Shown here piece after piece: positions 38,501 through 47,700 of a stretch of DNA of 64,000 nucleotides (position 1 is its first letter; every line of letters begins with the position of its first letter). Under the pieces are notes generated by a model. That model searched no databases, was not told where the DNA came from, and was given only the letters and a program-made list of their open reading frames with translations. The position numbers and the translations under genes are program-made. The stretch is from Chloroflexota bacterium (GTDB lineage Bacteria > Chloroflexota > Dehalococcoidia > Bin125): assembly GCA_009838915.1 (NCBI GenBank), contig VXQT01000027.1, positions 62,001 through 126,000 of the forward strand, read 5' to 3'.

Positions 38501-41044
38501 CTAGGACCCCGAGGAGGCGGCTCGGACATCGTCCATGGTTCCGCTGATGCCGCGATCAACCAAGGAACGGTACTCGGCCTCCGACATCCCAAGCTCTTCG
38601 AAAAACACCTCGAACGAGTGCTGGCCCACGCAGGGCGACGGCCGCAGTCGGCGATCCTCGTGACCGCTGAATCGCCACGGCGCGCCTGGTAGCCAAGAGG
38701 GACCCACTTCGGGATGGTCGACCGACTGGATGAATCCGCTGGACAGGTAGTGCGGATCGGGCAGGGTGAATTGCTCATACGGCTTGGCCACCCGAGCGGC
38801 GTCGATGCCCTGCGCCAGCAGCCGCTGTTCGACATCGAGTGCCTGTTGCGTCGCCGTCCACGCGGCAATGACGTCATCCAGCAACGCTTCGTGAAGCTTG
38901 CGCGACCGCGCGTCGACGAACTGCGGATCGTTGCCCAACTCGGATCGGTTCATCTCCTGACACAGCGCTCGCCACTCCTGCTCGCCATGGACTGCGATGG
39001 CGACCCATTCGTCCTCGCCGAGGCAGGGATAGTTGTTGTGCGGCGCGTGCCGTCGATCCCGATTGCCGAGCGGGACCGGCGTGCGGCCGGTGGCGTCGTA
39101 CTCGGTGATTGCGTCGCCGACGACGACGCCCATCGCCTCGAGCATCGCCACGTCGATCCGCTGCGGTCCGTCGATCCGCTCACGTCGCGATAGCGCGGCT
39201 ATCACGGCAGCAGCCATCGCGTAGCCAGAGATCGAGTCGGGATACAGCCCGCCTGTGTTCGTACCCGGATCGCCCTCGTAGCCGTGGAGTGAGGAGAGTC
39301 CCGACATCGGCTCGGTCGTGGCGCCGTTGGCGGGATAGGCGGCGTATGGGCCGGTCACGCCGTAACCGGAGATTGACGCGAGGATCACATCCGAACGCCG
39401 TTCGGCGAGCGTGTCCAGGGTGATGCCCCAGCCATCCAGGACGCCGGGCCGGAAGTTCTCGCAGACTACGTCGAACTGCGGCATCATCCGCCAGAAGATG
39501 TCCTGCCCTTCCTCGGTACCCAGATCCAGCGTGATACCGCGCTTGTTCAGATTGACCGCGTTGTAAACGCCTTGCGTGTTCTCCGGATGCTGCGTCTTCG
39601 ACTCGTCCAGGATCGCCTTGCCCACCCAGGGCCGCAATAGCCGCCAGATGTCGACCCGCCGCAACGCCTCGATCTGCACCACATCCGCGCCGAGGAAACC
39701 CAGCAGCTCAGTCCCGAACGTCCCGCTCCAGGCCTGCGTGAACGTGAGTACACGAATGCCGTCCAGCGGACCTCGGGGAGTCGCGGCGCCTCCCTCTGCC
39801 TTCGGCATCTCCCCCCGCAGAGCGGGGGGAGAACTATGGCTGTTCTGTCCCCCCGCTCTGCGGGGGGAGATGTCGCGTAGTGTCCGAGGGGGGCTCCCGA
39901 TGCCCGCACCCAACCTTGGCGCTGGAGACCCTGCCGACCAACTCCGAGGACTCATTGGATGCGGATCGCCGGATGCTCGCACTCTCCGTCCGTCCAACTC
40001 GGTCTCGACGACAAATCCGCGCGAAAGGAGCTGTTCGTTCTCGACCAGCTCGGGAATCGTCTGGAGTACGCCGGAGATGCAGCGCAGAGCGGCCAGCTTG
40101 TGAAACAGCGGCCACTTCTCCATCGCCGGCAGCTCCCGAGCCACGCCGGCGACCACTGCGGACAGATCCTTCGAGTAGCGCTGGTTTCGCGCCTGCAGCT
40201 CCTCGCGCGCGCCCTGATCGGGGAGATTGAACAACGCCATCGCCTCGCGCCAGTTGTGCCAGTCGCCGAAGCCGAAGTTCATCCGGCCGTCGGCGGCGTC
40301 CCAGAGCGGACCCGGCACACCTCGAGGTCGACCACCGGTCGCGCCGCGCGACCAGCCGCTGCCCTGATAGACGGCGCCGATGGTCCACGGATACACCGTG
40401 TGCGTCATCGCCTCGAGTTCGCGCACATCGACCAGTTCCGGCTCCGAGGACTCGAAGCGACGCCGCAGCGCGGCGGTCGCGGCGACGAAGGCGGCGAGCC
40501 CGCCCATGTAGCCGAACTGGCGCGATGGCAGCGAGAGCGGCGGCTCGTCCTGGAAGGCGTTAACGTGCGCCCAGCCGCAGCGCGCGTTGAGTGTCAGGTT
40601 GCTGCCGGGCGCGTCCGCCAGTTCGCCATCGAGCCCGTATGGCGTCACCAACAGGTGAACCGCGTCCGCCCGCATTGCTCCGAGCGGCCATCGCGACAGC
40701 GGATTCGGACTGTCGGTGGTGACCACCACATCAGCCTCGGCGATCCAGGGTTGCGCATCGTCGGGGTTCGAGATCACGACCGATCGCTTGCCCCAGTTCA
40801 CGTAGGCGTGCAGCGCCGAGCGTTCGACGCCCGGCTTGTCGTCGAGGAACGGCGCCTCATGCCTGAGCGGATGACCTTCCGGCGGCTCCAGCATGACGAC
40901 ATCGGCGCCATGGTCGGCAAACAGCCGCGCTGCGAATGCCCCGGACATCCGCCGCGAGAGATCGACGACCAGCAGCCCTTCGTAGGCGGGAATCAGATCG
41001 TCTGTATCTGGTCGAGCCATGGCATGTTCTCGTCGGTTTGGCAC
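38501..41044 (-). CDS. Tandem-domain CaiB/BaiF CoA-transferase (two domains in one ORF)
   Basis: First domain YEGLLVVDLSRRMSGAFAARLFADHGADVVMLEPPEG; second domain DGIRVLTFTQAWSGTFGTELLGFLGADVVQIEALRRVD; linker encoded by an inserted repeat. Confidence 0.9.
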   Translation of the reverse strand: MPNRREHAMARPDTDDLIPAYEGLLVVDLSRRMSGAFAARLFADHGADVVMLEPPEGHPLRHEAPFLDDKPGVERSALHAYVNWGKRSVVISNPDDAQPWIAEADVVVTTDSPNPLSRWPLGAMRADAVHLLVTPYGLDGELADAPGSNLTLNARCGWAHVNAFQDEPPLSLPSRQFGYMGGLAAFVAATAALRRRFESSEPELVDVRELEAMTHTVYPWTIGAVYQGSGWSRGATGGRPRGVPGPLWDAADGRMNFGFGDWHNWREAMALFNLPDQGAREELQARNQRYSKDLSAVVAGVARELPAMEKWPLFHKLAALRCISGVLQTIPELVENEQLLSRGFVVETELDGRRVRASGDPHPMSPRSWSAGSPAPRLGAGIGSPPRTLRDISPRRAGGQNSHSSPPALRGEMPKAEGGAATPRGPLDGIRVLTFTQAWSGTFGTELLGFLGADVVQIEALRRVDIWRLLRPWVGKAILDESKTQHPENTQGVYNAVNLNKRGITLDLGTEEGQDIFWRMMPQFDVVCENFRPGVLDGWGITLDTLAERRSDVILASISGYGVTGPYAAYPANGATTEPMSGLSSLHGYEGDPGTNTGGLYPDSISGYAMAAAVIAALSRRERIDGPQRIDVAMLEAMGVVVGDAITEYDATGRTPVPLGNRDRRHAPHNNYPCLGEDEWVAIAVHGEQEWRALCQEMNRSELGNDPQFVDARSRKLHEALLDDVIAAWTATQQALDVEQRLLAQGIDAARVAKPYEQFTLPDPHYLSSGFIQSVDHPEVGPSWLPGAPWRFSGHEDRRLRPSPCVGQHSFEVFFEELGMSEAEYRSLVDRGISGTMDDVRAASSGS
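39788..39895. repeat. Inverted pair of GC-rich hairpin repeat units inside a CDS
   Basis: ccctctgccttcggcatctccccccgcagagcggggggag ... ctgtccccccgctctgcggggggagatgtcgcgtagtgtccgagggggg. Confidence 0.85.
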
Positions 41045-41063
41045 GTAAGCCGAGGACGGGCGT

Positions 41064-41113
41064 GCCCCCCTCTGTCACTCCGTGACATCTCCCCCCGCTT
41101 CGCGGGGGGAGAG
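41064..41113 (+). repeat. GC-rich double-hairpin repeat unit
   Basis: gcccccctctgtcactccgtgacatctccccccgcttcgcggggggagag. Confidence 0.9.
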
Positions 41114-41194
41114 CTAAGACGGCGTCGCTGCGGGTTACGTTATCCGATGCTCCCGCAAGGCTGACCTATCCTCAGCCGACAGCAGGAGGACGAC

Positions 41195-42724
41195 ATGGCG
41201 AGCTATGACGACATCATCATCGGCGCGGGGTCGGCGGGAGCGGTGATTGCGGCTCGACTGTCGGAGAATCCGAGTCGGCGCGTGCTGCTGCTGGAGGCGG
41301 GGCCGGACTACACCCGGGTCGAGGACATGCCCCACGACCTGCTCAAGCCGTGGGTCTCGTGGCGCGACCATGACTGGGGATTCCAGGCCAACGCACGGCA
41401 CGGCCGCGAGTTCCCACTGCACCGGGGCAAAGTGATGGGCGGATCGTCGGCGGTCAACGGGACCATCGCCCTGCGCGGCGTGCCCGGCGATTTCGAGTCC
41501 TGGGTCGACCTGGGCTGCGACGAGTGGAGCTTCGAGGAAGTGCTGCCCTACTACCGGCGGCTGGAGTCAGACCCTGAGGGTGGCGACTTCCACGGTCAAT
41601 CGGGTCCGATTCCGATTGAACGCGAACCGCAGGACAACTGGCAACCGCTGCAGCGCGCCTTCTTCGACGCCTGCCGCGCGAACGGATTCGACGATGTCTG
41701 GGATCACAACCTGCCCGACGCGACCGGTGTCGGACCGTGGCCGCGCAATCGCAGCAACGGCAACCGCATCTCGACCAACATCGCCTACCTGCTCGGCATC
41801 CGCGACCGCGAGAACCTCGACATCCGCCACGGCGTGCTGGTTGACCGGCTGAGCTTCGACTCCGACTCAAGCGTCCGAGTCAACGGCGTCGTCTTGGCAG
41901 ACGGTGAGACGATCCGCGCAGATCGCGTCTGCGTCTCTGCAGGCGCGGCCGTGTCGCCCGCGATCCTGCTGCGCAGCGGGATCGGACCGGCGGAGAAGCT
42001 GGCCCCGCACGGGATCGAGCAGCGGGCCGCGCTGCCCGGCGTCGGCGAGAACCTGATCGACCACTTCGGCACCGGCGTGCAGGCGTTCCCGAAGCCGGAA
42101 GTCGTCCACGACCCCAAGGTCGTAACCGAGATCGGCGTGCGCTACACCGCGCCCGGCTCCGACCGGTTCAACGACATGCAACTCGCGATTTCGACGATCT
42201 GGGACGAGGAGCAGGTACGCGGACTAACGGAGGCGCCGCGCCGGCACCCTTCATTCGGCATCGGCGCCGTGATCCAGCGGCCGCAGTCGCGCGGCTCGGT
42301 CACGCTGCGCTCGACCGACCCGTCAGACCAACCGCAGCTCGACATGAACTACGCCTCGCATCCCGAGGACCTGCGCCGCCTGATGGATGGCCTGCGCCTC
42401 TCCTGGGAGATCATGCACTCCGACGCGATTGCGCCCTTTGTCGAGCGCGTAATCGCGCCGCGCCCGGAGGTGATCGAATCCGACAACGCCCTGGCCGACT
42501 ACATCCTGCGCACCACATCCACGACCTGGCACATCTGCGGCTCGGCGAGGATGGGACAGCCGACTGACCCGCTCGCCGTCACCGATCAGCGCGGCCGGGT
42601 CCACCAGCTCGAGAACCTCCGCGTCGCCGACACCTCGATCATGCCCGACATCGTGAGCTGCAATACCAACCTGACGGCAATCATGATCGGCGAGCGGGTG
42701 GCGGAGTCGATGTTGGAGGACTGA
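41195..42724 (+). CDS. GMC family oxidoreductase (choline dehydrogenase-like)
   Basis: DDIIIGAGSAGAVIAARLSENPSRRVLLLEAGPD, HRGKVMGGSSAVNGTIALRG, CGSARMGQPTDPLAV. Confidence 0.93.
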   Translation: MASYDDIIIGAGSAGAVIAARLSENPSRRVLLLEAGPDYTRVEDMPHDLLKPWVSWRDHDWGFQANARHGREFPLHRGKVMGGSSAVNGTIALRGVPGDFESWVDLGCDEWSFEEVLPYYRRLESDPEGGDFHGQSGPIPIEREPQDNWQPLQRAFFDACRANGFDDVWDHNLPDATGVGPWPRNRSNGNRISTNIAYLLGIRDRENLDIRHGVLVDRLSFDSDSSVRVNGVVLADGETIRADRVCVSAGAAVSPAILLRSGIGPAEKLAPHGIEQRAALPGVGENLIDHFGTGVQAFPKPEVVHDPKVVTEIGVRYTAPGSDRFNDMQLAISTIWDEEQVRGLTEAPRRHPSFGIGAVIQRPQSRGSVTLRSTDPSDQPQLDMNYASHPEDLRRLMDGLRLSWEIMHSDAIAPFVERVIAPRPEVIESDNALADYILRTTSTTWHICGSARMGQPTDPLAVTDQRGRVHQLENLRVADTSIMPDIVSCNTNLTAIMIGERVAESMLED

Positions 42725-42731
42725 TCCGCCG

Positions 42732-44417
42732 CTACGGTACGCCCGATTTCTGTGGCCTGGACGTTGCCATCGACCGCACGAGCGGAGTGACCTCGTCGGT
42801 GCCGTTGGCCAGCGCGCCGTTGGCGGACACCGTCGGCATCGGCGCAGTCTCGGGGCCTCCCAGCGATGTCGCCTGTACCAGGCGCTGACGCCTGGGTACG
42901 AGGATCCAACCGACCACTCCGGCGACCACCGCAAAGCTGATGCCGAAGAGGAAGGTGCGCCTGATGGCCTGGACGAAGGAGTCCGTCAGTGTGGCCTGGA
43001 CCTCCCCGAGGACGCCCGGGTCGAGACCGGGCAACAGGTGGTAGGCGGCGCCGATCCCGGAGGCCATGACATCGACCTCGGCGGTCGAGAGCGGGAGGCC
43101 GGATAGGCCGTCGCGGACGCCGGAGGCGTACATTACGGCAGCGAAGCTGCCCAGGATTGCGATCGACATCGTCCCGCCCAGTTCCTGGCCGGTCGTGGTC
43201 ACGGCGGACGCCTTGCCTGCCATGTCGACCGGCACGGCGGCCATCGAGGTGTCGGTTGTGGCCGGCATATGCAGCGAACCGCCAATGCCCAACCAGGCCA
43301 GCGCGAGGCCGACCATCCAGTACGGCGTATCGACCGCCAGCACCAGCGCCAGGATCAGCAGGCAGCCGCCGCCGTGCATGGTCGGCGCCCAGAAGAGTAG
43401 GAATCGCGGACCGACCTTGGGCAGAATGAACCCAGCGATCGGCGCGCAGACAATCATCACGACCGCCAGCGGCATCACGCGCAGCCCGCTCTCCGCGGCT
43501 GACACTCCCTGTACGAGCTGAAAGAACTGCGGCAGATAGAAGAGCACGCCCATCAGCGCGAACATGATGAAAAACATGCCGACCATCGCGCCAACGAAGT
43601 CCCGCTGCTTGAAGAATCCCAGCGGCATCAGCGGCTGTATCGTCCGTCGTTCGATCAGAATGAACGACGTGAGCGAAAGCACTGCCACCGTAATCGTGGC
43701 AAGAATCACCGGGTCGTCCCAGCCGCGCGGGATGCCCTCGATGATTGAAAAGACGAGCGCCAGCATGCCGACGGTGCCGGTCAGCGCGCCCGGCACATCC
43801 AGCTTCGTGTGCAGAACCGACCTGGTCGGCGGCACAAGCGTGAGCGCGACCAGGGCCATCGCCGACAGCGGCGCGGGCACCCAGAACACCGCTGACCAAT
43901 CGATCTGATCGACCAGCGTTCCACCGAGGAACGGCCCCAGCGCCATGCCGATGCCCATGGCGCCGGCCCAGATACCGAACGCTTTGCTCCGCTCCTGCCG
44001 CGGAAACACCGCGGTCAGCGTGGACAGCGTCTGCGGCAGCACCAGCGCCCCGCCGATGCCTTGCAGTCCGCGCCCGACAATCAGGGTCTCGGCGTTGGGC
44101 GAGAACGCCACGCCGATCGACGCGAGCGTGAACACGGTCAGACCGATGGCCAGGATCCGCCGCCGTCCGAAACGGTCGCCCAGCGCTCCGGCCGACAGCA
44201 ATAGTCCGCCAAACAGGACGAGATAGGCGTCAACGACCCAGAGCGACTGCGACTCCGACATCTCGAAGACCCGTTTGATCGTCGGCAGCGCCGTGTTCAC
44301 GATGGTCGCGTCGAGCGAGACGATGGTCTGAGAACCGGCGAGGATCGCGAGCACGACCCAGCGCCGGCGCGGGCTGACGTTGACAGAGGCCACAACGCGG
44401 TCGGAGGCAGAGCTCAT
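42732..44417 (-). CDS. MFS transporter, DHA2 (EmrB/QacA) family
   Basis: 14-TM-like; SLDATIVNTALPTIKRVFEMSESQSLWVVDAYLVLFGGLLLSAGALGDRFGRRRIL. Confidence 0.92.
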   Translation of the reverse strand: MSSASDRVVASVNVSPRRRWVVLAILAGSQTIVSLDATIVNTALPTIKRVFEMSESQSLWVVDAYLVLFGGLLLSAGALGDRFGRRRILAIGLTVFTLASIGVAFSPNAETLIVGRGLQGIGGALVLPQTLSTLTAVFPRQERSKAFGIWAGAMGIGMALGPFLGGTLVDQIDWSAVFWVPAPLSAMALVALTLVPPTRSVLHTKLDVPGALTGTVGMLALVFSIIEGIPRGWDDPVILATITVAVLSLTSFILIERRTIQPLMPLGFFKQRDFVGAMVGMFFIMFALMGVLFYLPQFFQLVQGVSAAESGLRVMPLAVVMIVCAPIAGFILPKVGPRFLLFWAPTMHGGGCLLILALVLAVDTPYWMVGLALAWLGIGGSLHMPATTDTSMAAVPVDMAGKASAVTTTGQELGGTMSIAILGSFAAVMYASGVRDGLSGLPLSTAEVDVMASGIGAAYHLLPGLDPGVLGEVQATLTDSFVQAIRRTFLFGISFAVVAGVVGWILVPRRQRLVQATSLGGPETAPMPTVSANGALANGTDEVTPLVRSMATSRPQKSGVP

Positions 44418-44499
44418 GGCGAGTCCGGCCCGATGGCAGCCGTCATTGGAGAAGTGATCATTGGCGCAAGGCTATCGAAGCGAACTGCCTATGCCCCCG

Positions 44500-46206
44500 C
44501 TACGGCACGCCCGACTTCTGCGGGCGGACCAGGGCCATTGACCTCGCCGACGGTGTGAACTCGCGTGTGCCGTTTGTCCCGTTGGGGGAGGGGCCGAGCG
44601 GGTCCCTGAGCGGGTCAGGGACTGGGGCATCTTGCTCGACCGGCTTGCCGTCTTCCCACTGCATCTGTTCCTGGCGCTGGCGCTTGGGCACGAGGATCCA
44701 ACCGACCACGCCGGAGATCAGCGCAAAGATGATGCCGAAACGCATGGTGTTGCTGATCGCGTCGACGAAGGACTCGCGCAGGACGAGCTGCGTCTCCAGC
44801 AGCAGCGAAGGATCGAGCGTCGGCAGGACCTGCTGCGCGGCGCCGATGCCGGTTGAGAGAATCTCGACCGCCTGCTCGGGGAGTCCGATGGGCCCGAGTC
44901 CCGAGTTCACGCCTGACGAGTAGACCGCCGCCGCGAAGGAACCGAGGATCGCGATCGCCAGCGTGCCGCCGAGTTGGCGTCCGGCGTTGTTGACGGCCGA
45001 GGCCTTGCCGGCAAGGTCGACAGGAACGGAGGCCATGGCCGTGTCGGTCGTCGCCGGCATGTGCATCGCACCACCCATGCCAAGGAAGGCCATGCCGATC
45101 GCGATCATCCAGTACGGGGTGTCGATATCCAGCACGAGGCTGAAAATCAGCAGCGCTCCCGCCCCGTGCACGGCCGGCGCCCAGAAGAGCATGAATCGCG
45201 GACCGAGCACAGGCAGCAGTCGCGCCGCGACCGGGGCGAAGAACATCATCATCAAGGCGAGCGGCATCAGCCGCGCGCCGCTCTCGGCCGCCGACATGCC
45301 CTGCACGAGCTGGAAGAACTGCGGCATGTAGAACATCACGCCCATCAGCGCGAACATGATGAAGAACATCCCGACCATCGAGCCGGTGAAGTCCCGCTGC
45401 TTGAAGAACGCCATCGGCAGCAGCGGCTGATCGGTGCGCCGCTCGATGATGACGAACAGCACCGCCGCCACGATCGCCACCGCGAACGATCCGACGATCA
45501 GCGAGTCGGTCCAACCCTTCTGGATGCCCTCGATGATGGCAAAGACGATCGCGACCATCGCGATCGTTCCGGTGATCGCGCCGGGTATGTCGAGCTTGGT
45601 GTGCATCTGCGAGCGGGACTCGGGCACTGCGGCCATACCGAGCATGGCGAGCCCCGCAATCGGCGCGGGTACCCAGAACACGCCGGCCCAGCCAATCAGA
45701 TCGACCAACACGCCGCCAACCAGCGGGCCGAAAGCCATGCCGAAGCCCATCGCGCCGGCCCAGATACCGATCGCACGGCTCCGTTCCTCGCGCGGAAAGA
45801 CTGCCGTCAGGATCGACAGCGTCTGCGGGATCACCAGCGCGCCGCCAAGGCCCTGCAGGCCGCGGCCGACGATCAGGAAGTTGGCGTCGGGCGAGAACGC
45901 GACTGCGATTGAGGCGGCGACGAAGATGCCCATGCCGATGATCAGCGTCTTGCGGCGACCGAACCGATCGCCCAGCGCGCCCGCGAGCAGCAGCAGGCCG
46001 CCGAAGATCACCATGTAGGCGTCGGCGACCCAGAGTGACTGCGACTCCGACATCTCGAATGCGCGTTTGATCGCGGGTAGTGCGGTGTTGATGATCGTCG
46101 CGTCGAGCTGGACCAGCATCTGCGCGCCGGCCAGCACCAGGAGGATTACCCAACGTCGTCGGTTTGTCGGCGATCCTGCGCTCGTCGCGGGCGAGTGAAC
46201 GGTCAT
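44500..46206 (-). CDS. MFS transporter, DHA2 (EmrB/QacA) family, tandem paralog
   Basis: QLDATIINTALPAIKRAFEMSESQSLWVADAYMVIFGGLLLLAGALGDRFGRRKTL; same C-terminal PQKSGVP tail as its neighbour. Confidence 0.92.
   Translation of the reverse strand: MTVHSPATSAGSPTNRRRWVILLVLAGAQMLVQLDATIINTALPAIKRAFEMSESQSLWVADAYMVIFGGLLLLAGALGDRFGRRKTLIIGMGIFVAASIAVAFSPDANFLIVGRGLQGLGGALVIPQTLSILTAVFPREERSRAIGIWAGAMGFGMAFGPLVGGVLVDLIGWAGVFWVPAPIAGLAMLGMAAVPESRSQMHTKLDIPGAITGTIAMVAIVFAIIEGIQKGWTDSLIVGSFAVAIVAAVLFVIIERRTDQPLLPMAFFKQRDFTGSMVGMFFIMFALMGVMFYMPQFFQLVQGMSAAESGARLMPLALMMMFFAPVAARLLPVLGPRFMLFWAPAVHGAGALLIFSLVLDIDTPYWMIAIGMAFLGMGGAMHMPATTDTAMASVPVDLAGKASAVNNAGRQLGGTLAIAILGSFAAAVYSSGVNSGLGPIGLPEQAVEILSTGIGAAQQVLPTLDPSLLLETQLVLRESFVDAISNTMRFGIIFALISGVVGWILVPKRQRQEQMQWEDGKPVEQDAPVPDPLRDPLGPSPNGTNGTREFTPSARSMALVRPQKSGVP
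44598..44633. repeat. Small hairpin repeat (second family) inside MFS C-terminus
   Basis: ccgagcgggtccctgagcgggtcagggactggggc; related to 57795-57832 and, more weakly, 55715-55750. Confidence 0.6.
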
Positions 46207-46661
46207 GCCATCCGCCAGCGCGGCTGGACCAGATCGTCCGCCGTGCGCTCAAACACGACCCGGACCGGCGCGCCGATCAGCACTTGGCCGTCCAGCGGCG
46301 CGTCGACGACGGCGCTCATCAGCTTGATTTCGGGCATGTCGTCGAGCTCGATCAACGCAACCATGTACGGTCCGAACTCCCGCAGCGCGGGATGTGCCGG
46401 ATGGACCACTTCGACCCAGGACCAGACCTTGCCCGTCCCGGCCGCGTCTTGCCACTCCATGTTGAATCCATAGCAGGCGTGGCAGTTCAGCTCGGGAGGA
46501 TATTGCCGCGCTCCGCAATCGGTGCAGCGCTGGACCACCAGCCTTCCGTCGGCAGCGGCGGCGAAGTAGCCGCCGTTGATCGGGCACTCGGGATCGGGTG
46601 TCGTCATCCCTTTGGGAAAGAAAGGGGCGTCAAGGAACTCGGGAGTAGGCCGGGTCGTCAT
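46203..46661 (-). CDS. Zn-ribbon + OB-fold (DUF35-type) acyl-CoA-associated protein
   Basis: QRCTDCGARQYPPELNCHACYG (4-Cys) then OB-like region. Confidence 0.82.
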   Translation of the reverse strand: MTTRPTPEFLDAPFFPKGMTTPDPECPINGGYFAAAADGRLVVQRCTDCGARQYPPELNCHACYGFNMEWQDAAGTGKVWSWVEVVHPAHPALREFGPYMVALIELDDMPEIKLMSAVVDAPLDGQVLIGAPVRVVFERTADDLVQPRWRMA

Positions 46662-46682
46662 ATCTCGGAGGGTAACGGGTCA

Positions 46683-47699
46683 ATGCGACACGCATCTCTG
46701 GCGATACGCTCTATTGTCATGCGACGGGCACGCACCGGCTGGATCGCGTCGGTGTCGGTGCTCGTGCTGTTGCTCGGTTCAACGTTGCATGTTCGCGCCG
46801 ACGCCCCGATCTGTGTCCTCGCGCCACGCCTGGATGCCGTGCTCCGGCAATCGGATGCCTTCGTCGGCATCGCCGTGATTGACCTCGAGACCAAGACGGT
46901 CTGGGCCGGCGGCGTCAGCGGTCCTTATGCAATGCACAGCATGGTCAAACCTGCGATTGCCTGGGCAGTCATGACCGACGCCCACGAGCAGGGGCGAGAG
47001 TTGACGCGGCTGCAGCGCGACGCGCTGTTTTACATGATCGCCTGGTCGCAGAACGCGGACGTCAACACCCTGCTCGGGATGATCGATGGTCTGTCGGGGC
47101 TAAGCCGATACTACGAACGACTGGGAGTGTCGGAGTTGGCGGCGCTCCAGCACGAAAGCCGCTGGGGCTCGGGCCGGTCCCGGCCCGTGGACCTGGCGCG
47201 GCTGTTCGGCGCGCTGGCGGTGTCGTCCGAAGTGCCGGGCCCAGTCCGAGCCGAGGGGTTCGATCTGCTGCGCGAAACCGTCGACCAACACCTCTGGGGC
47301 GCAACGATCCCGAACCGCCGGCTGATCGGTTGGGAGTCGCTGATCAAGACCGGCAACTTCATCCTTGCCGCGCCGGTCGATGCGGCCCCAGTCATCGGCG
47401 CCGATCGGCAAGACTCCGATGGCGATGAACTCGAGCTCGAAGCCGATCCCAGTGACGACGAAGAACAGATCGTGCGCATGAACAGCGCCGCGATCTGGTT
47501 GGACGCGCCCTGGCTCGGCGGCAGGCCGCGATACGTCATCGCGATCATGCAGGAGAGCGAACTTAGCTGGTCTCGGTCACGAACGCTGCAAAACGAGTTG
47601 GGGGCAATTGTCGGGAACGCCGTCGCCGACCGACTTGTCAAGAAGTCAGAGACGCCGACGGATCAATGCCTGAAACGCGTCCTGTACGCCGTGAACTAG
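46683..47699 (+). CDS. Class A beta-lactamase-like serine hydrolase, secreted
   Basis: Signal peptide WIASVSVLVLLLGSTLHVRADAP; GPYAMHSMVKPAIAWAVM (SxxK-like). Start may be 46719. Confidence 0.6.
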   Translation: MRHASLAIRSIVMRRARTGWIASVSVLVLLLGSTLHVRADAPICVLAPRLDAVLRQSDAFVGIAVIDLETKTVWAGGVSGPYAMHSMVKPAIAWAVMTDAHEQGRELTRLQRDALFYMIAWSQNADVNTLLGMIDGLSGLSRYYERLGVSELAALQHESRWGSGRSRPVDLARLFGALAVSSEVPGPVRAEGFDLLRETVDQHLWGATIPNRRLIGWESLIKTGNFILAAPVDAAPVIGADRQDSDGDELELEADPSDDEEQIVRMNSAAIWLDAPWLGGRPRYVIAIMQESELSWSRSRTLQNELGAIVGNAVADRLVKKSETPTDQCLKRVLYAVN

Positions 47700-47700
47700 G

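Noticed and set aside
41064-41113. Hairpin repeat as an ordinary rho-independent terminator
   Set aside because: No U-tract follows, the two-hairpin layout recurs across copies, and one pair lies inside a coding region.
44615-46252. 545-aa minus-strand ORF overlapping the MFS gene
   Set aside because: Out-of-frame shadow, Arg/Gly/His-rich with no domain; the MFS frame is convincing.
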